DNA from: Mycolicibacter virginiensis
GTDB taxonomy: Bacteria > Actinomycetota > Actinomycetes > Mycobacteriales > Mycobacteriaceae
Direction of reading: 5' to 3'
DNA length: 64,000 nt
Assembly (NCBI RefSeq): GCF_022374935.2
Contig: NZ_CP092430.2
Coordinates: 3,472,001-3,536,000 of the forward strand
Below, one piece after another: positions 9,492 through 20,810 of this stretch. The notes beneath the pieces are model-generated. The model saw nothing but the letters and a program-made list of their open reading frames with translations. It was not told where the DNA came from and ran no database searches. The position numbers and the translations under genes are program-made. The stretch's first letter is position 1. Each line of letters starts with the position of its first letter.

Positions 9492-10322
9492 TTACGCGTC
9501 GCCCAGCAGCGTGGCGGCGTAGTCGTCCACATAACGGTAGAGACTGCGGTCGGGCCGCTGGTAAAAACCAGTGACGATGGGCTTCTTGGGCAAGTCCACC
9601 CGCTGGTGCTCCACCTCGCGATAGGAAATCGACGCCAGCAGGTGCGCCATCATGTTCAGCCGGGCGTGTGTCTTGACTTCTGACTCGACCACATACCAGG
9701 GGCTCGAAGCGGTATCGGTGCGGGCCATCATCTCGTCGCGGGCCCGCGAATAATCCTCCCAGCGGTGCAGTGCCTCGAGGTCCATCGGCGACAGCTTCCA
9801 CTGCCGCAGCGGATCGTTGCGCCGCTTACGGAACCGGCGCAGCTGCTCTTCCTGGGATACCGAGAACCAGTACTTGCGCAACAGGATTCCGTCGTCGATC
9901 AGCAGCTGCTCGAAAACCGGCGCCTGCTTGAGGAATTGCTCATGCTCTTCGGGCGTACAGAAGCCCATCACCTTCTCCACGCCGGCCCGGTTGTACCAGG
10001 ATCGGTCGAAGAGCGTGATCTCGCCGCGCGCCGGCAAGTGCGCGATATAGCGCTGGAAGTACCACTGGCCACGTTCGCGTTCGGTGGGCGCCGGCAGCGC
10101 CGCAATCCGCACCGTGCGCGGGCTCAGATATTCGGTGATGCGCTTGATGACACCGCCCTTACCGGCGGCGTCACGGCCCTCGAAGATCACCACCACCCGG
10201 GTGCCGGTGTCGCGGACCCATTCCTGAAGTTTGACGAATTCGCTTTGCAGACGCAGCAATTCCTTCTCGTACACGTCGTCGGCGAGCCGCTTCTTGGCGG
10301 CTTCGAATTCGTCGTCGCTCAC
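9492..10322 (-). CDS. ppk2: Polyphosphate kinase 2
   Basis: PPK2-family enzyme that uses inorganic polyphosphate to phosphorylate nucleoside diphosphates (GTP formation is favoured in the mycobacterial enzyme). The Walker A-like loop GRDAAGKGG, the lid-region arginines and the Walker B-like LFDRSWYNRAGVE are intact. The protein is 276 residues, near family length. It starts with GTG at 10322, overlapping the acyltransferase stop (GTGA), so it is probably translated with that gene as in M. tuberculosis Rv3234c-Rv3232c. It controls polyphosphate and GTP levels, linked in mycobacteria to stress survival. Confidence 0.93.
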   Translation of the reverse strand: MSDDEFEAAKKRLADDVYEKELLRLQSEFVKLQEWVRDTGTRVVVIFEGRDAAGKGGVIKRITEYLSPRTVRIAALPAPTERERGQWYFQRYIAHLPARGEITLFDRSWYNRAGVEKVMGFCTPEEHEQFLKQAPVFEQLLIDDGILLRKYWFSVSQEEQLRRFRKRRNDPLRQWKLSPMDLEALHRWEDYSRARDEMMARTDTASSPWYVVESEVKTHARLNMMAHLLASISYREVEHQRVDLPKKPIVTGFYQRPDRSLYRYVDDYAATLLGDA

Positions 10323-11713
10323 TGTGCTGCCTCCAGCAGTTCGGCCAGCGCCTCGTCCAGCAGTGCTGAGACCATTCCTACGTCACTCATCGCCTTGCGG
10401 TCGGCATTGACACCGAAGTAGAGCGTGCCGTTGTAAGACGTGACGCCGATCGTGAGCGCCTTGTTGGGCAACAACGGGGGCACACTGTAGGTCTCGAGCA
10501 GCTTCGCGCCGCAGATATAGAGCTGCCGCTGAGTGCCCGGCGCATTGGTGATCAGCAGGTTGAACACCCGCCCGGAGAATCCGGCGAACGCGGTCGCGAC
10601 CCGAACACCCATCGCGTGCAGGGTTGGCGGGGCGAAGCCCGCCACGGTCAAAATGGTGCGGGCATCCACCAGCCCGGTCGAGGTGGGATGCGATTCGGTG
10701 GCATAGGCGATCTGGGAAAGCCGGACTACCGGATTCGGCTCGCCGACAGGAAGATCCACCAGGAACGGCGTCACGGCACCGATCGGCTGACCCGCGGAGT
10801 CGAATTCGTGGTCGGGATACACCGACAACGGCGCCAGCGCCCGTACGGTGCGTGTCGAGCCGACCGGTTCGCCGCGGGCCAGCAGCCAGTTGCGCAGCGC
10901 CCCGGTTATGACGGCGAGCACCACATCATTGATGGCACAGTCGTAGCGGGCCCGCACCGTGCGGTAGTCCTCCAGCGACCCGCGGGCCACCGTGAACAGG
11001 CGGTTCTGCGAGACCTGGGTGTTGAGCGGGCTCTGCGGGGCCGCGCCGCGCGCGATGGCCCGGACGGCATCGAACGCCTTGCGGCCCGCCCAGGTCAACG
11101 GGCTGCCGACCGTCGACCCCACTGCCTGTAGTTGGGTCCGCGGCGCCGCTACCCAGTCCCCGACCGCACCGAGGACCAACTCGACGGCGCCGGGCTCGTC
11201 GCGCGGCACCCAGATGTCTTCGTCGAATGGCGGCGGGCGCTGCGTCCGGTCGACCAGGACGTGCCCCAACGCCGGGGCCGCCATGCCGTGGACCAGCGCT
11301 TGATGGGACTTGATGTAGATGGCGACCCGGTTGTCGGCCAGCCCCTCGATCAGGTAGGTCGCCCACAGCGGACGCGAGCGATCCAACGGTTGTTGACTCA
11401 ACCGCGCGACCAGCTCGTGCAGCTGGCGGTCGCTGCCGGGGGAAGGTACCGCGAGATGCCTTACGTGGTAGGTGATGTCGAACTCGTGGTCGTCCACCCA
11501 GACTGGGCGGGCCAGGCTCATGGTGACTTCGCGGATCTTCTGCCGGTAGCGCGGGATCTGCGGCAACCGCTGCTCGATGGTCTCCAGCAGTTTGTCGTAG
11601 CCCAGCCCGCCCCGGGGGTTTCGCAGAATGAACAGCGACTGCACATACATCGGCGTCGTGGTGTTCTCCAGCCGGTAGAAAGAGGCTTCCGACGCCGATA
11701 GCCGGTTCACCAT
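10319..11713 (-). CDS. WS/DGAT-family acyltransferase, Tgs3-like, with altered active-site motif
   Basis: Member of the wax ester synthase/diacylglycerol acyltransferase family, which moves acyl groups from acyl-CoA to alcohols or diacylglycerol for storage lipid. It is 464 residues, full length, whereas the M. tuberculosis counterpart is split into Rv3233c and Rv3234c. Family landmarks such as PLWATYLIEGL and the C-terminal NVPGP-like stretch (ITNAPG) are present. The catalytic HHxxxDG motif reads HQALVHG, so both the second His and the Asp are replaced; activity is doubtful. ATG at 11713 has GGGAGGA upstream. It overlaps ppk2 by four bases. Confidence 0.85.
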   Translation of the reverse strand: MVNRLSASEASFYRLENTTTPMYVQSLFILRNPRGGLGYDKLLETIEQRLPQIPRYRQKIREVTMSLARPVWVDDHEFDITYHVRHLAVPSPGSDRQLHELVARLSQQPLDRSRPLWATYLIEGLADNRVAIYIKSHQALVHGMAAPALGHVLVDRTQRPPPFDEDIWVPRDEPGAVELVLGAVGDWVAAPRTQLQAVGSTVGSPLTWAGRKAFDAVRAIARGAAPQSPLNTQVSQNRLFTVARGSLEDYRTVRARYDCAINDVVLAVITGALRNWLLARGEPVGSTRTVRALAPLSVYPDHEFDSAGQPIGAVTPFLVDLPVGEPNPVVRLSQIAYATESHPTSTGLVDARTILTVAGFAPPTLHAMGVRVATAFAGFSGRVFNLLITNAPGTQRQLYICGAKLLETYSVPPLLPNKALTIGVTSYNGTLYFGVNADRKAMSDVGMVSALLDEALAELLEAAQ

Positions 11714-11916
11714 CGTGGCCCGTCCTCCCTGCTGGCTCGATCCGGCCGGGCACCGCACCAGCCCCGGATCGGAGAAAAACACTGCCGCTCACGGTAGCCC
11801 GCCACTGGGCGGCGCCGCACGCGGATACGCCGCAGCCACGATTGTGCGATGATCGCCGCACACGCCCTGCCACTCTCCAGCAGGCCCGCCGCCCGGACCG
11901 ACCTTGGAGAGCTGCC

Positions 11917-12459
11917 GTGCCCATCGATCCCACTTCGCCCCCGCGCTCGACCGTCGCGCCGATGCTCGACTACGAACCGCCTGCCCGCCCGGCCATGCCG
12001 AGCCGGCCCGCGCACCCGCCCGCGTCGGCGCCGTCGGTCCGGCCCCGCCCCGGGCATCCCCCCAGGACGCGACCCGATCGACCGGCGCGCAAAGTGTTAC
12101 CGGCACCGCTGCGGTCGGCCGCGGTGTTCGCCGACGCCGCGCTGCGCCGGGTCCTGGAAGTGATGGACGGGCGCCGGCCGTCGACGCATCTGCAGCCGCT
12201 GCTTGCCGCCGGACTGGCCAACTCGGTGGTGTCGGCTCGCCCAACGCCACCGGCGGGCCAGGTTCAGCCGGCCACCCTGCAGCGAGTACGCGTGCAACCG
12301 GCAGGTTCAGGCGAACCGGCCAGCGCGGTCGAGGTTTTCGGCACCTACCGGCGCGGACGACGCACGCATGCACTGGCCTGCCGCGTCGAGTCCATCCCCG
12401 GCCCCGGCATCGGCGGAAAAGGCCCGGATTGGCGGATCGTCGCACTGCACATCGGCTAG
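11917..12459 (+). CDS. Ala/Arg/Pro-rich protein, Rv3235 family
   Basis: A 180-residue protein with a disordered, Pro/Arg-rich N-terminal third and a compact C-terminal domain ending GPDWRIVALHIG, as in the Rv3235 family found upstream of secA in actinobacteria. Function is not known. GTG at 11917 has TTGGAGAG just upstream and was preferred over an in-frame ATG at 11842. Its stop codon lies inside the first unit of the direct repeat at 12451-12588, so the last residues are encoded by repeat DNA. Confidence 0.82.
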   Translation: MPIDPTSPPRSTVAPMLDYEPPARPAMPSRPAHPPASAPSVRPRPGHPPRTRPDRPARKVLPAPLRSAAVFADAALRRVLEVMDGRRPSTHLQPLLAAGLANSVVSARPTPPAGQVQPATLQRVRVQPAGSGEPASAVEVFGTYRRGRRTHALACRVESIPGPGIGGKGPDWRIVALHIG

Positions 12460-12588
12460 CGCCGATCGCAAGCGCGGCGAAGCCACGCGCTGCGGGTCGG
12501 CGCCATCGGCTAGCGCCGATCGCAAGCGCGGCGAAGCCACGCGCTGGGGGTACCGCCCGCTTGCGGGGGACGGGTCGGCGCCATCGGC
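12451..12588. repeat. Tandem direct repeat between the Rv3235-like gene and secA1
   Basis: Two units of about 54 bases start at 12451 and 12505 with ATCGGCTAGCGCCGATCGCA and are identical over at least 42 bases. The second is interrupted after 12546 by about 25 foreign bases, then its tail GGGTCGGCGCC resumes near 12571. It lies between converging genes. A diverged single copy is at 9437-9471. Confidence 0.8.
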
Positions 12589-12601
12589 TGAGGCCTACGC
12601 C

Positions 12602-15385
<2,784 letters not shown>

Positions 15386-15493
15386 GGCTATGTCCCCTAC
15401 TCAGTCTTCGGCATTACGAGCGTCACCCATGGTAGGTGACACCGTTGCCAAGGGCGGCAATGCGCTGCCAACGCAGCTCCGCCAAGGCCGTGC

Positions 15494-16195
15494 TCAGACC
15501 AGACGAATCAAGCCGTAGTCGTAGGCGTGCCGTCGGTAGACCACCGACGCCTGGTCGGTCTCCTTGTCCTGGAACAGGAAGAAATCGTGGCCGACGAGCT
15601 CCATCTCGTAGAGCGCGTCGTCGACCGACATGGGCGTCGCGGTGTGTTCTTTGGTGCGCACGATCCGGCCAGGCTCATGCTCGTGGCCGTCACTGTGCGC
15701 ATTCGCCTCGCGGTGGTCGGGTTCGGCCGTGCCGTCCCGGTTGAATGCGGCGGCGAGGAACTCTGGGTCCAAGTTGGTGACACCGGTGGCCTCGGCTACC
15801 GACAGCGGCGTCTTGTCGCCGTAGGAGACGTTGCGGCGGCCCTTGTCGCGGCGCAGCCGGCTCTCCAGGCGGTCGATCGCAGCCTCGAACGCGGCATAGA
15901 AACTGTCGGCGCGGGCCTCCCCGCGGACCACCGGGCCGCGGCCGTGCGCGGTGATGTCGATCTGCTGGCAGGATTTTCGCTGGCGTCGATTATTGGCGTG
16001 CTTGAGCTCGACATCGAACAGGCGAATCGAGCGGTCCAACCGCTCCACGCGGGCCAGCTTCTGCGCGACGTAAACCCGGAAATGGTCTGGAATCTCAACG
16101 TTACGGCCCTTGACCACAATCTCCGCGCCCGACTGGTCGGGCCGCTCCTCCACGTCGACTGACGCCGCGCTGGTTTCCACAAATTGATTTGCCAT
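15494..16195 (-). CDS. hpf: Long-form ribosome hibernation promoting factor
   Basis: Homolog of Rv3241c / M. smegmatis MPY, which binds the decoding region of idle ribosomes and protects them, notably during zinc starvation. Residues about 20-125 form the S30AE domain (IPDHFRVYVAQKLARVERLD, with a basic helix RLESRLRRDKGRR). The C-terminal domain from about residue 180 has the dimerisation motif EMELVGHDFFLFQDKET. ATG at 16195 has an AGGAGAG site about nine bases upstream; a GTG three codons earlier is too close to it. Length is 233 residues. Confidence 0.92.
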   Translation of the reverse strand: MANQFVETSAASVDVEERPDQSGAEIVVKGRNVEIPDHFRVYVAQKLARVERLDRSIRLFDVELKHANNRRQRKSCQQIDITAHGRGPVVRGEARADSFYAAFEAAIDRLESRLRRDKGRRNVSYGDKTPLSVAEATGVTNLDPEFLAAAFNRDGTAEPDHREANAHSDGHEHEPGRIVRTKEHTATPMSVDDALYEMELVGHDFFLFQDKETDQASVVYRRHAYDYGLIRLV

Positions 16196-16315
16196 GCTCG
16201 ACACTCTCCTGTCGTCTCGACCACGTTCCTTCAAGGTCCCCCCGCCCTTGATGACGACCGTAGCCATGCCGCCGGATACATGCCACCGGTTTGGCGCACC
16301 CATTTGACAGCCGTC

Positions 16316-16963
16316 TCATACCGATGCGATTACGACTGCGGCAGAAACCGGCAGCCGGGCCTGACGCAGCACCCGCACCGACTCGGCCAGGGTGGCCCCG
16401 GTAGTCACGACGTCGTCGACGATCAGGACATCGCCCGCTGCGGAGAGATGCGTCAGCCCACCCCGACGCAGCAGGACTCGGCCCGCGATGTTGCGTTCCC
16501 GGGCGGCGCTGCCCAGACCGACCGAGTCGCGGGTCAGCGCCCGCATCCGCAACGCCGGCGCGACCGTCACGCCGGGGTGGCACGCGGCGACGGCCGCGGC
16601 GATGCGCGTGACCGGATCGCCCCCGCGCCGCCGAGCGGCGCTGCGCCGGGTGGGCGCCGGGATGATCGTCAGCGGCAGTTCCACCACCTGCCAGCACAGC
16701 AGCCGCTGCAGCGCCGCCCCCAACGCCGACGCCAGCGGAGCGACGAGGTCGCTGCGGCCGCGTTCCTTGACCGCGACGATCGCCTGCCGGCGGGCCCCGG
16801 CGTAGCGACCCAGCGCGAACACCGGGACCTGCGGATCCAGCCGCGGGGCGATCACCCGCGGTTCGTCGGGCCCGACCGCCAGCTGCGCGGCGCAGACGGC
16901 GCACCATCGGGTCCCGGGTCTACCGCAGCCGCCGCACTGCAGGGGAAGCACCGCGTCAAGCAC
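16316..16963 (-). CDS. ComF-family phosphoribosyltransferase-like protein
   Basis: Rv3242c-like protein of 215 residues. The N-terminus has a four-cysteine zinc-knuckle (CGGCG then CAVC) and the C-terminus has the PRPP-binding loop VLIVDDVVTTGATL. In naturally competent bacteria ComF aids single-stranded DNA uptake; in mycobacteria its role is not established. It is upstream of hpf-secA1 on the same strand. The gene that follows it in M. tuberculosis is displaced here by the NOR-DevRS block. Confidence 0.88.
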   Translation of the reverse strand: MLDAVLPLQCGGCGRPGTRWCAVCAAQLAVGPDEPRVIAPRLDPQVPVFALGRYAGARRQAIVAVKERGRSDLVAPLASALGAALQRLLCWQVVELPLTIIPAPTRRSAARRRGGDPVTRIAAAVAACHPGVTVAPALRMRALTRDSVGLGSAARERNIAGRVLLRRGGLTHLSAAGDVLIVDDVVTTGATLAESVRVLRQARLPVSAAVVIASV

Positions 16964-17008
16964 ACACCGATGCTTCCCCGGGGGTACGACAACGGGACCT
17001 GGCTGCGG

Positions 17009-17662
17009 TCAGTACCCGGCCAGGTCCGCCGACAGGTCGGCTACCGCGACACCCTCGGGCACCTGGACCTCGGCGATCGCCTCCGGGCGGTCGTCGAACT
17101 CCAACCGCAGCGCACGGCAGATGGTGGCGTGCATGTCATACATGCAGGTGATGTAGGTCAGCTCCATGATTTCGCGATCGGACAGGTGCGCCTGCAGCAC
17201 CGCAAAGATCTCGTCGGCCACCCGGCCGCCGTCGTAGACCAGCGCATCGGTGTAAGCCAGCACTGCGCGCTCAAGCCCGGAGAAGAGGTCGCTGACCTGC
17301 CAGGACGGCAACGCGGCGATCTTCTCCTCGGACATACCCAACGAACGCATCTGTTTGCAGTGCTGGGAGAAGACGAACTGGCTGCCGCGCGCATAGCCGG
17401 CACGGGCCTGACCGAGCTCGCGCAGCAGCGGGTCCAGCGAGGCGTTGCGATACAGGGCAAATCCCCGCACGGCGTGGGAGAACACCTGTGGCGCCTGGGC
17501 GAACACCGTCCACCAGTCCCCCGGTGTCCCGTGGATGGTGCGGTGGCCGGTTGGCGCAGCACAGCACACGGGGTCGACGCCCGCGCCGAACAGTCGGTCA
17601 TAGAAGAACAAGATCTGCTCGTCGGTCACTTCGGCGCGCGGGATCTCGCGGAGTCTGGGCAT
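17009..17662 (-). CDS. Carboxymuconolactone decarboxylase / AhpD-like protein
   Basis: A 217-residue all-helical protein of the CMD/AhpD superfamily. The segment GYARGSQFVFSQHCKQMRSL resembles the superfamily helix with a catalytic Cys and His, but only one cysteine is present where peroxidase members have CxxC, so redox activity is uncertain. ATG at 17662 has AAAGGA eight bases upstream; the longer frame to 17686 adds an unlikely leader. It is divergent from the nitric oxide reductase and shares its promoter region. Confidence 0.7.
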   Translation of the reverse strand: MPRLREIPRAEVTDEQILFFYDRLFGAGVDPVCCAAPTGHRTIHGTPGDWWTVFAQAPQVFSHAVRGFALYRNASLDPLLRELGQARAGYARGSQFVFSQHCKQMRSLGMSEEKIAALPSWQVSDLFSGLERAVLAYTDALVYDGGRVADEIFAVLQAHLSDREIMELTYITCMYDMHATICRALRLEFDDRPEAIAEVQVPEGVAVADLSADLAGY

Positions 17663-17763
17663 GGCGGTGTCCTTTCCGGCCCGCACGGCGGACCGCTACT
17701 ACGGTATGTCGTACCTCGGCGTCAAGGGGCATTTAGTCAACAGAGAAACTAACGCCCGACCCC

Positions 17764-17816
17764 AAATTCGTGAGGGCACTAACAGTTTCGCGAATTTTCA
17801 TCCTCGATACTGTTAG
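17764..17816. promoter_or_regulatory. Nested inverted repeats in the NOR promoter region
   Basis: AAATTCG (17764-17770) pairs with CGAATTT (17791-17797), and CTAACAG (17779-17785) pairs with CTGTTAG (17810-17816), so two inverted repeats interlock just before the norB ATG at 17827. GATACT at 17806-17811 could be a -10 box, giving a very short leader. The arrangement suggests binding of one or two regulators. Confidence 0.45.
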
Positions 17817-17826
17817 CGTCCCGTCC

Positions 17827-20160
17827 ATGAGCACCGATGCGACACAGGTGGGCGCGCCCACCACCGAATCCGGCCGTGCCCAGGCGCTGGTCGGCAAGGG
17901 CTGGGCGCAGGGCGTGGCCCTGGTCATGATCTTCGGTTTCCTGGTGATGGGCATCCTGGCCTATCGCACGTACACGGCGTCAATGCCGATGCCGGACAAG
18001 GTCGTTACAGAATCCGGCCAACAGCTGTTCGCCGGTGCCGACATCACCCGCGGCCAGCAGCTCTATCAGGCCCGCGGCCTCATGCAGTACGGCTCGGTGC
18101 TGGGCCACGGCGCCTACCTGGGCCCGGACTACACCGCCGAATATCTGCGGCTGGCCACCGAGAATGTCGCCGATCAGTTCAAGGCACAGGGCGTAGCGAA
18201 CCCGCACGACGACGTGGTCGCCGAGTTCCGAACCAACCGCTATAACGCGGACACCAAGACGCTGGTGTTCACCGACAAACAGGTCCAGGCGTTCAACGAC
18301 ATCGAGAAGCACTACGCCGCCTACTTCGGCGAAGCTTCCACCAAATACGGCCTGCTGCCGCACATGATCACCGACCCCGGCGAGATCCGTGATCTGACTT
18401 CGTTCTTCGCCTGGACCGCGTGGGCGGCGGCGGCCGACCGGCCCGGCCACAACTACAGCTACACCAACAACTGGCCCTCGGAGCCGCGCGTCGACAACGG
18501 GCCCACCGGATCAGTGGTGGTGTGGTCGGTGCTGTCGCTGATCATGCTGTTGGGCGGCATCGGCATCATGTTCACCGTCTACGGTCGCTGGAGCCAGAAC
18601 ATCGGCTGGCACGGCACGGAGATGACCAAGCTGCACTTCCGCCAGCCCGGCGAGGTGCCGCTGACCCGCTCGCAGCGCGCCGCGATCTGGATCTTCGCCG
18701 TGGTCGCGGTGCTGTTCTTGGCCCAAGTCCTGCTCGGCGGCGCCGTCGAGCACTACCGAGCGGATCTGTCGGAGTTCTACGGGATCGACCTCGCGAAGGT
18801 CCTGCCCTACAACCTGGCTCGAACCTGGCACCTGCAGCTGTCCCTGTTCTGGACCGCGGCGGCGTTCTTGGCCGGCGGAATCTTCCTGGTGCCCTTCATC
18901 ACCCGCCGCGAACCCGGCAAGCAGTCAGTCCTGGTGTATGGATTGCTGGGCGCATTGGCCGTGGTGGTGTTCGGCTCGCTGGCCTTCGAGGCACTGTCGA
19001 TCTTCGGGGTGATCAAGCCGGGCAGCCTGCTCTCCCAGCAGTGGGAGTTCCTGGACCTGCCGCGCCTGTTCCAGGTGCTGCTGATCGTCGGCCTGTTCTT
19101 GTGGATCGTCATCATCTGGCGTGGCATGCGCGCGAAGCTGGCCACCACCTCGAAGATGAACCTGCCCTGGATGTTCTTCTTCACCGGGCTGGCCATCCCC
19201 ACGTTCTACGCGGCCAGCCTGCTGGCCGGCAGCGAGACGCACTTCTCGGTCGCCGACTTCTGGCGGTTCTGGATGGTGCACCTGTGGGTGGAGGACTTCC
19301 TGGAGCTGTTCACCACCGCGATGGTGGCCTACATCTTCGTCCAGCTGGGGGTGGTGCGTGAGCGCGTCGCACTGCTGGTCATCTTCCTCGACATCATCTT
19401 GTACTCCGCCGGCGGCGTGATCGGCACCATGCACCACCTGTACTTCTCCGGCACACCGGTGGAGCACATGGCACTGGGCGCGTTCTTCTCGGCCGCCGAG
19501 GTTATCCCGCTGACGTTCCTGACCGTGGAGGCCTGGGCCTTCCTGCAACTGGGTGCCCGTCAGGAAACCGGCGAGCAGAACAACTTCCCGGCCCGCTGGG
19601 CGGTGATGTTCCTGGTCGCCGTGGGATTCTGGAACTTCCTGGGCGCAGGCATCTTCGGATTCCTGATCAACCTGCCGGTGGTGTCCTACTACGAGATCGG
19701 CACCGCACTGACCGCCAACCACGCACACGCCGCGATGTTCGGGGTCTACGGCATGCTCGCGGTCGCCCTGGCGATGTTCGCCTTCCGCTACGTGATCCCG
19801 GCGGACAAGTGGCCGAACAAGCTGGCCCGGATCTCGTTCTGGGGCATGAACATCGGCCTGGCATGGATGGTGTTCGTCACCCTGTTGCCACTGGGAGTGC
19901 TGCAGTTGTTCCACTCGGTGAACGCGGGCTACTTCGAGGCGCGTTCGCTCGGTTACATCACCCAGCCCGGCAATGCGTTGCTGGAATGGCTGCGCCTGCC
20001 CGGCGACGCGATCCTGATCGGTGCCGGTGTGGTGCCGTTTGTCTGGATCGCCTGGATTGCGCTGCGCAACTTCCGCTCCGGGGAGACGGTCGACGAGTTG
20101 CCGGAGAACCCGCTCTACGTCGAGGTTCCCGCAGACTCCGCAGCCGCGGGCAAGGACTGA
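17827..20160 (+). CDS. norB: Quinol-dependent nitric oxide reductase (qNOR)
   Basis: Membrane enzyme of the heme-copper oxidase superfamily that reduces two NO to N2O using quinol. At 777 residues it has the fused N-terminal extension typical of qNOR, with no heme-c CxxCH, then about 12-14 membrane helices. Metal-ligand histidines are seen in ARTWHLQLS, MVHLWVEDFLE, GTMHHLYFSG and TANHAHAAMFGVYGM. ATG at 17827 follows a GC-rich leader and precedes MSTDATQVG. Two membrane-associated genes follow with a 2-base gap and then a 4-base overlap, suggesting an operon. Likely role: NO detoxification. The DevRS NO/hypoxia sensor lies about 2.4 kb downstream. Confidence 0.93.
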   Translation: MSTDATQVGAPTTESGRAQALVGKGWAQGVALVMIFGFLVMGILAYRTYTASMPMPDKVVTESGQQLFAGADITRGQQLYQARGLMQYGSVLGHGAYLGPDYTAEYLRLATENVADQFKAQGVANPHDDVVAEFRTNRYNADTKTLVFTDKQVQAFNDIEKHYAAYFGEASTKYGLLPHMITDPGEIRDLTSFFAWTAWAAAADRPGHNYSYTNNWPSEPRVDNGPTGSVVVWSVLSLIMLLGGIGIMFTVYGRWSQNIGWHGTEMTKLHFRQPGEVPLTRSQRAAIWIFAVVAVLFLAQVLLGGAVEHYRADLSEFYGIDLAKVLPYNLARTWHLQLSLFWTAAAFLAGGIFLVPFITRREPGKQSVLVYGLLGALAVVVFGSLAFEALSIFGVIKPGSLLSQQWEFLDLPRLFQVLLIVGLFLWIVIIWRGMRAKLATTSKMNLPWMFFFTGLAIPTFYAASLLAGSETHFSVADFWRFWMVHLWVEDFLELFTTAMVAYIFVQLGVVRERVALLVIFLDIILYSAGGVIGTMHHLYFSGTPVEHMALGAFFSAAEVIPLTFLTVEAWAFLQLGARQETGEQNNFPARWAVMFLVAVGFWNFLGAGIFGFLINLPVVSYYEIGTALTANHAHAAMFGVYGMLAVALAMFAFRYVIPADKWPNKLARISFWGMNIGLAWMVFVTLLPLGVLQLFHSVNAGYFEARSLGYITQPGNALLEWLRLPGDAILIGAGVVPFVWIAWIALRNFRSGETVDELPENPLYVEVPADSAAAGKD

Positions 20161-20162
20161 GC

Positions 20163-20810
20163 ATGACCGGGCCGGCGACATGGGTGTGGCTGGTTGCCGG
20201 CTACGCGCTGCTGTTGCTGGCTTTCGCCTGGGGTTTCGACCGGATGGCCCAGCGGACCTCCGAACGCGCCGCGCAGTGGCGCACCGGCAAGTTCGTGTAC
20301 CACGATGACCATGACGCGTGGAAGTGCCCGCAGGATCAGTGGCTCTGGCCGACCTCGTTCGACCCGGACAATCGCGTGATGCGGTACCGGGCGACGCCGT
20401 CGGTCTGCAACTCCTGCCCGGTCAAGCAGACCTGCACCACGTCGCCCCACGGCCGGGAGATCAGCCGGGCGGTGGACCCGTGGCCGCACTCGGAAACCGG
20501 CCGGTTTCATCGAGGAATAGCTTGTGCGGTAGCGGGTTTCGGTATCATCCTGCCGGCGGCGACGTTGTTCGTGAACCACTCGGCCGCCGACGTGTTGGTG
20601 TTGACTGCGGCGATCGCCGTAGTGGCAGCCGGCGGCTATCCCCTGCTGCGGCATCTGTGGAACACCCCGAGTAACGCCCCCGATGACCGGCCACACCGAT
20701 CCGTCACCGAAGATCAGGCATTGAAGGTCGAGGCCGCGATCGACCGGTACTCCACCCGGTGGGGCGGCTTTTCCGACGACGCGTCGAGCAGGAGGCAGCA
20801 GCTCAAGTGA
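20163..20810 (+). CDS. Unknown membrane protein with a Cys cluster, NOR operon
   Basis: A 215-residue protein with one N-terminal membrane helix (residues about 7-25), a soluble segment, and two more helices near 120-160. The soluble loop has CNSCPVKQTC, followed by TSPHGREI, which could bind zinc or iron. No family was recognised. It starts two bases after the norB stop and overlaps the next gene by four bases (GTGA), so it is probably made with the reductase. It may help assemble or supply electrons to NOR; this is inference from position only. Confidence 0.7.
   Translation: MTGPATWVWLVAGYALLLLAFAWGFDRMAQRTSERAAQWRTGKFVYHDDHDAWKCPQDQWLWPTSFDPDNRVMRYRATPSVCNSCPVKQTCTTSPHGREISRAVDPWPHSETGRFHRGIACAVAGFGIILPAATLFVNHSAADVLVLTAAIAVVAAGGYPLLRHLWNTPSNAPDDRPHRSVTEDQALKVEAAIDRYSTRWGGFSDDASSRRQQLK

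Noticed and set aside
18925..20181. 418-residue minus-strand open frame opposite norB
   Set aside because: Composition is His/Gln/Asp-rich as expected from the complement of a membrane protein; no ribosome-binding site.
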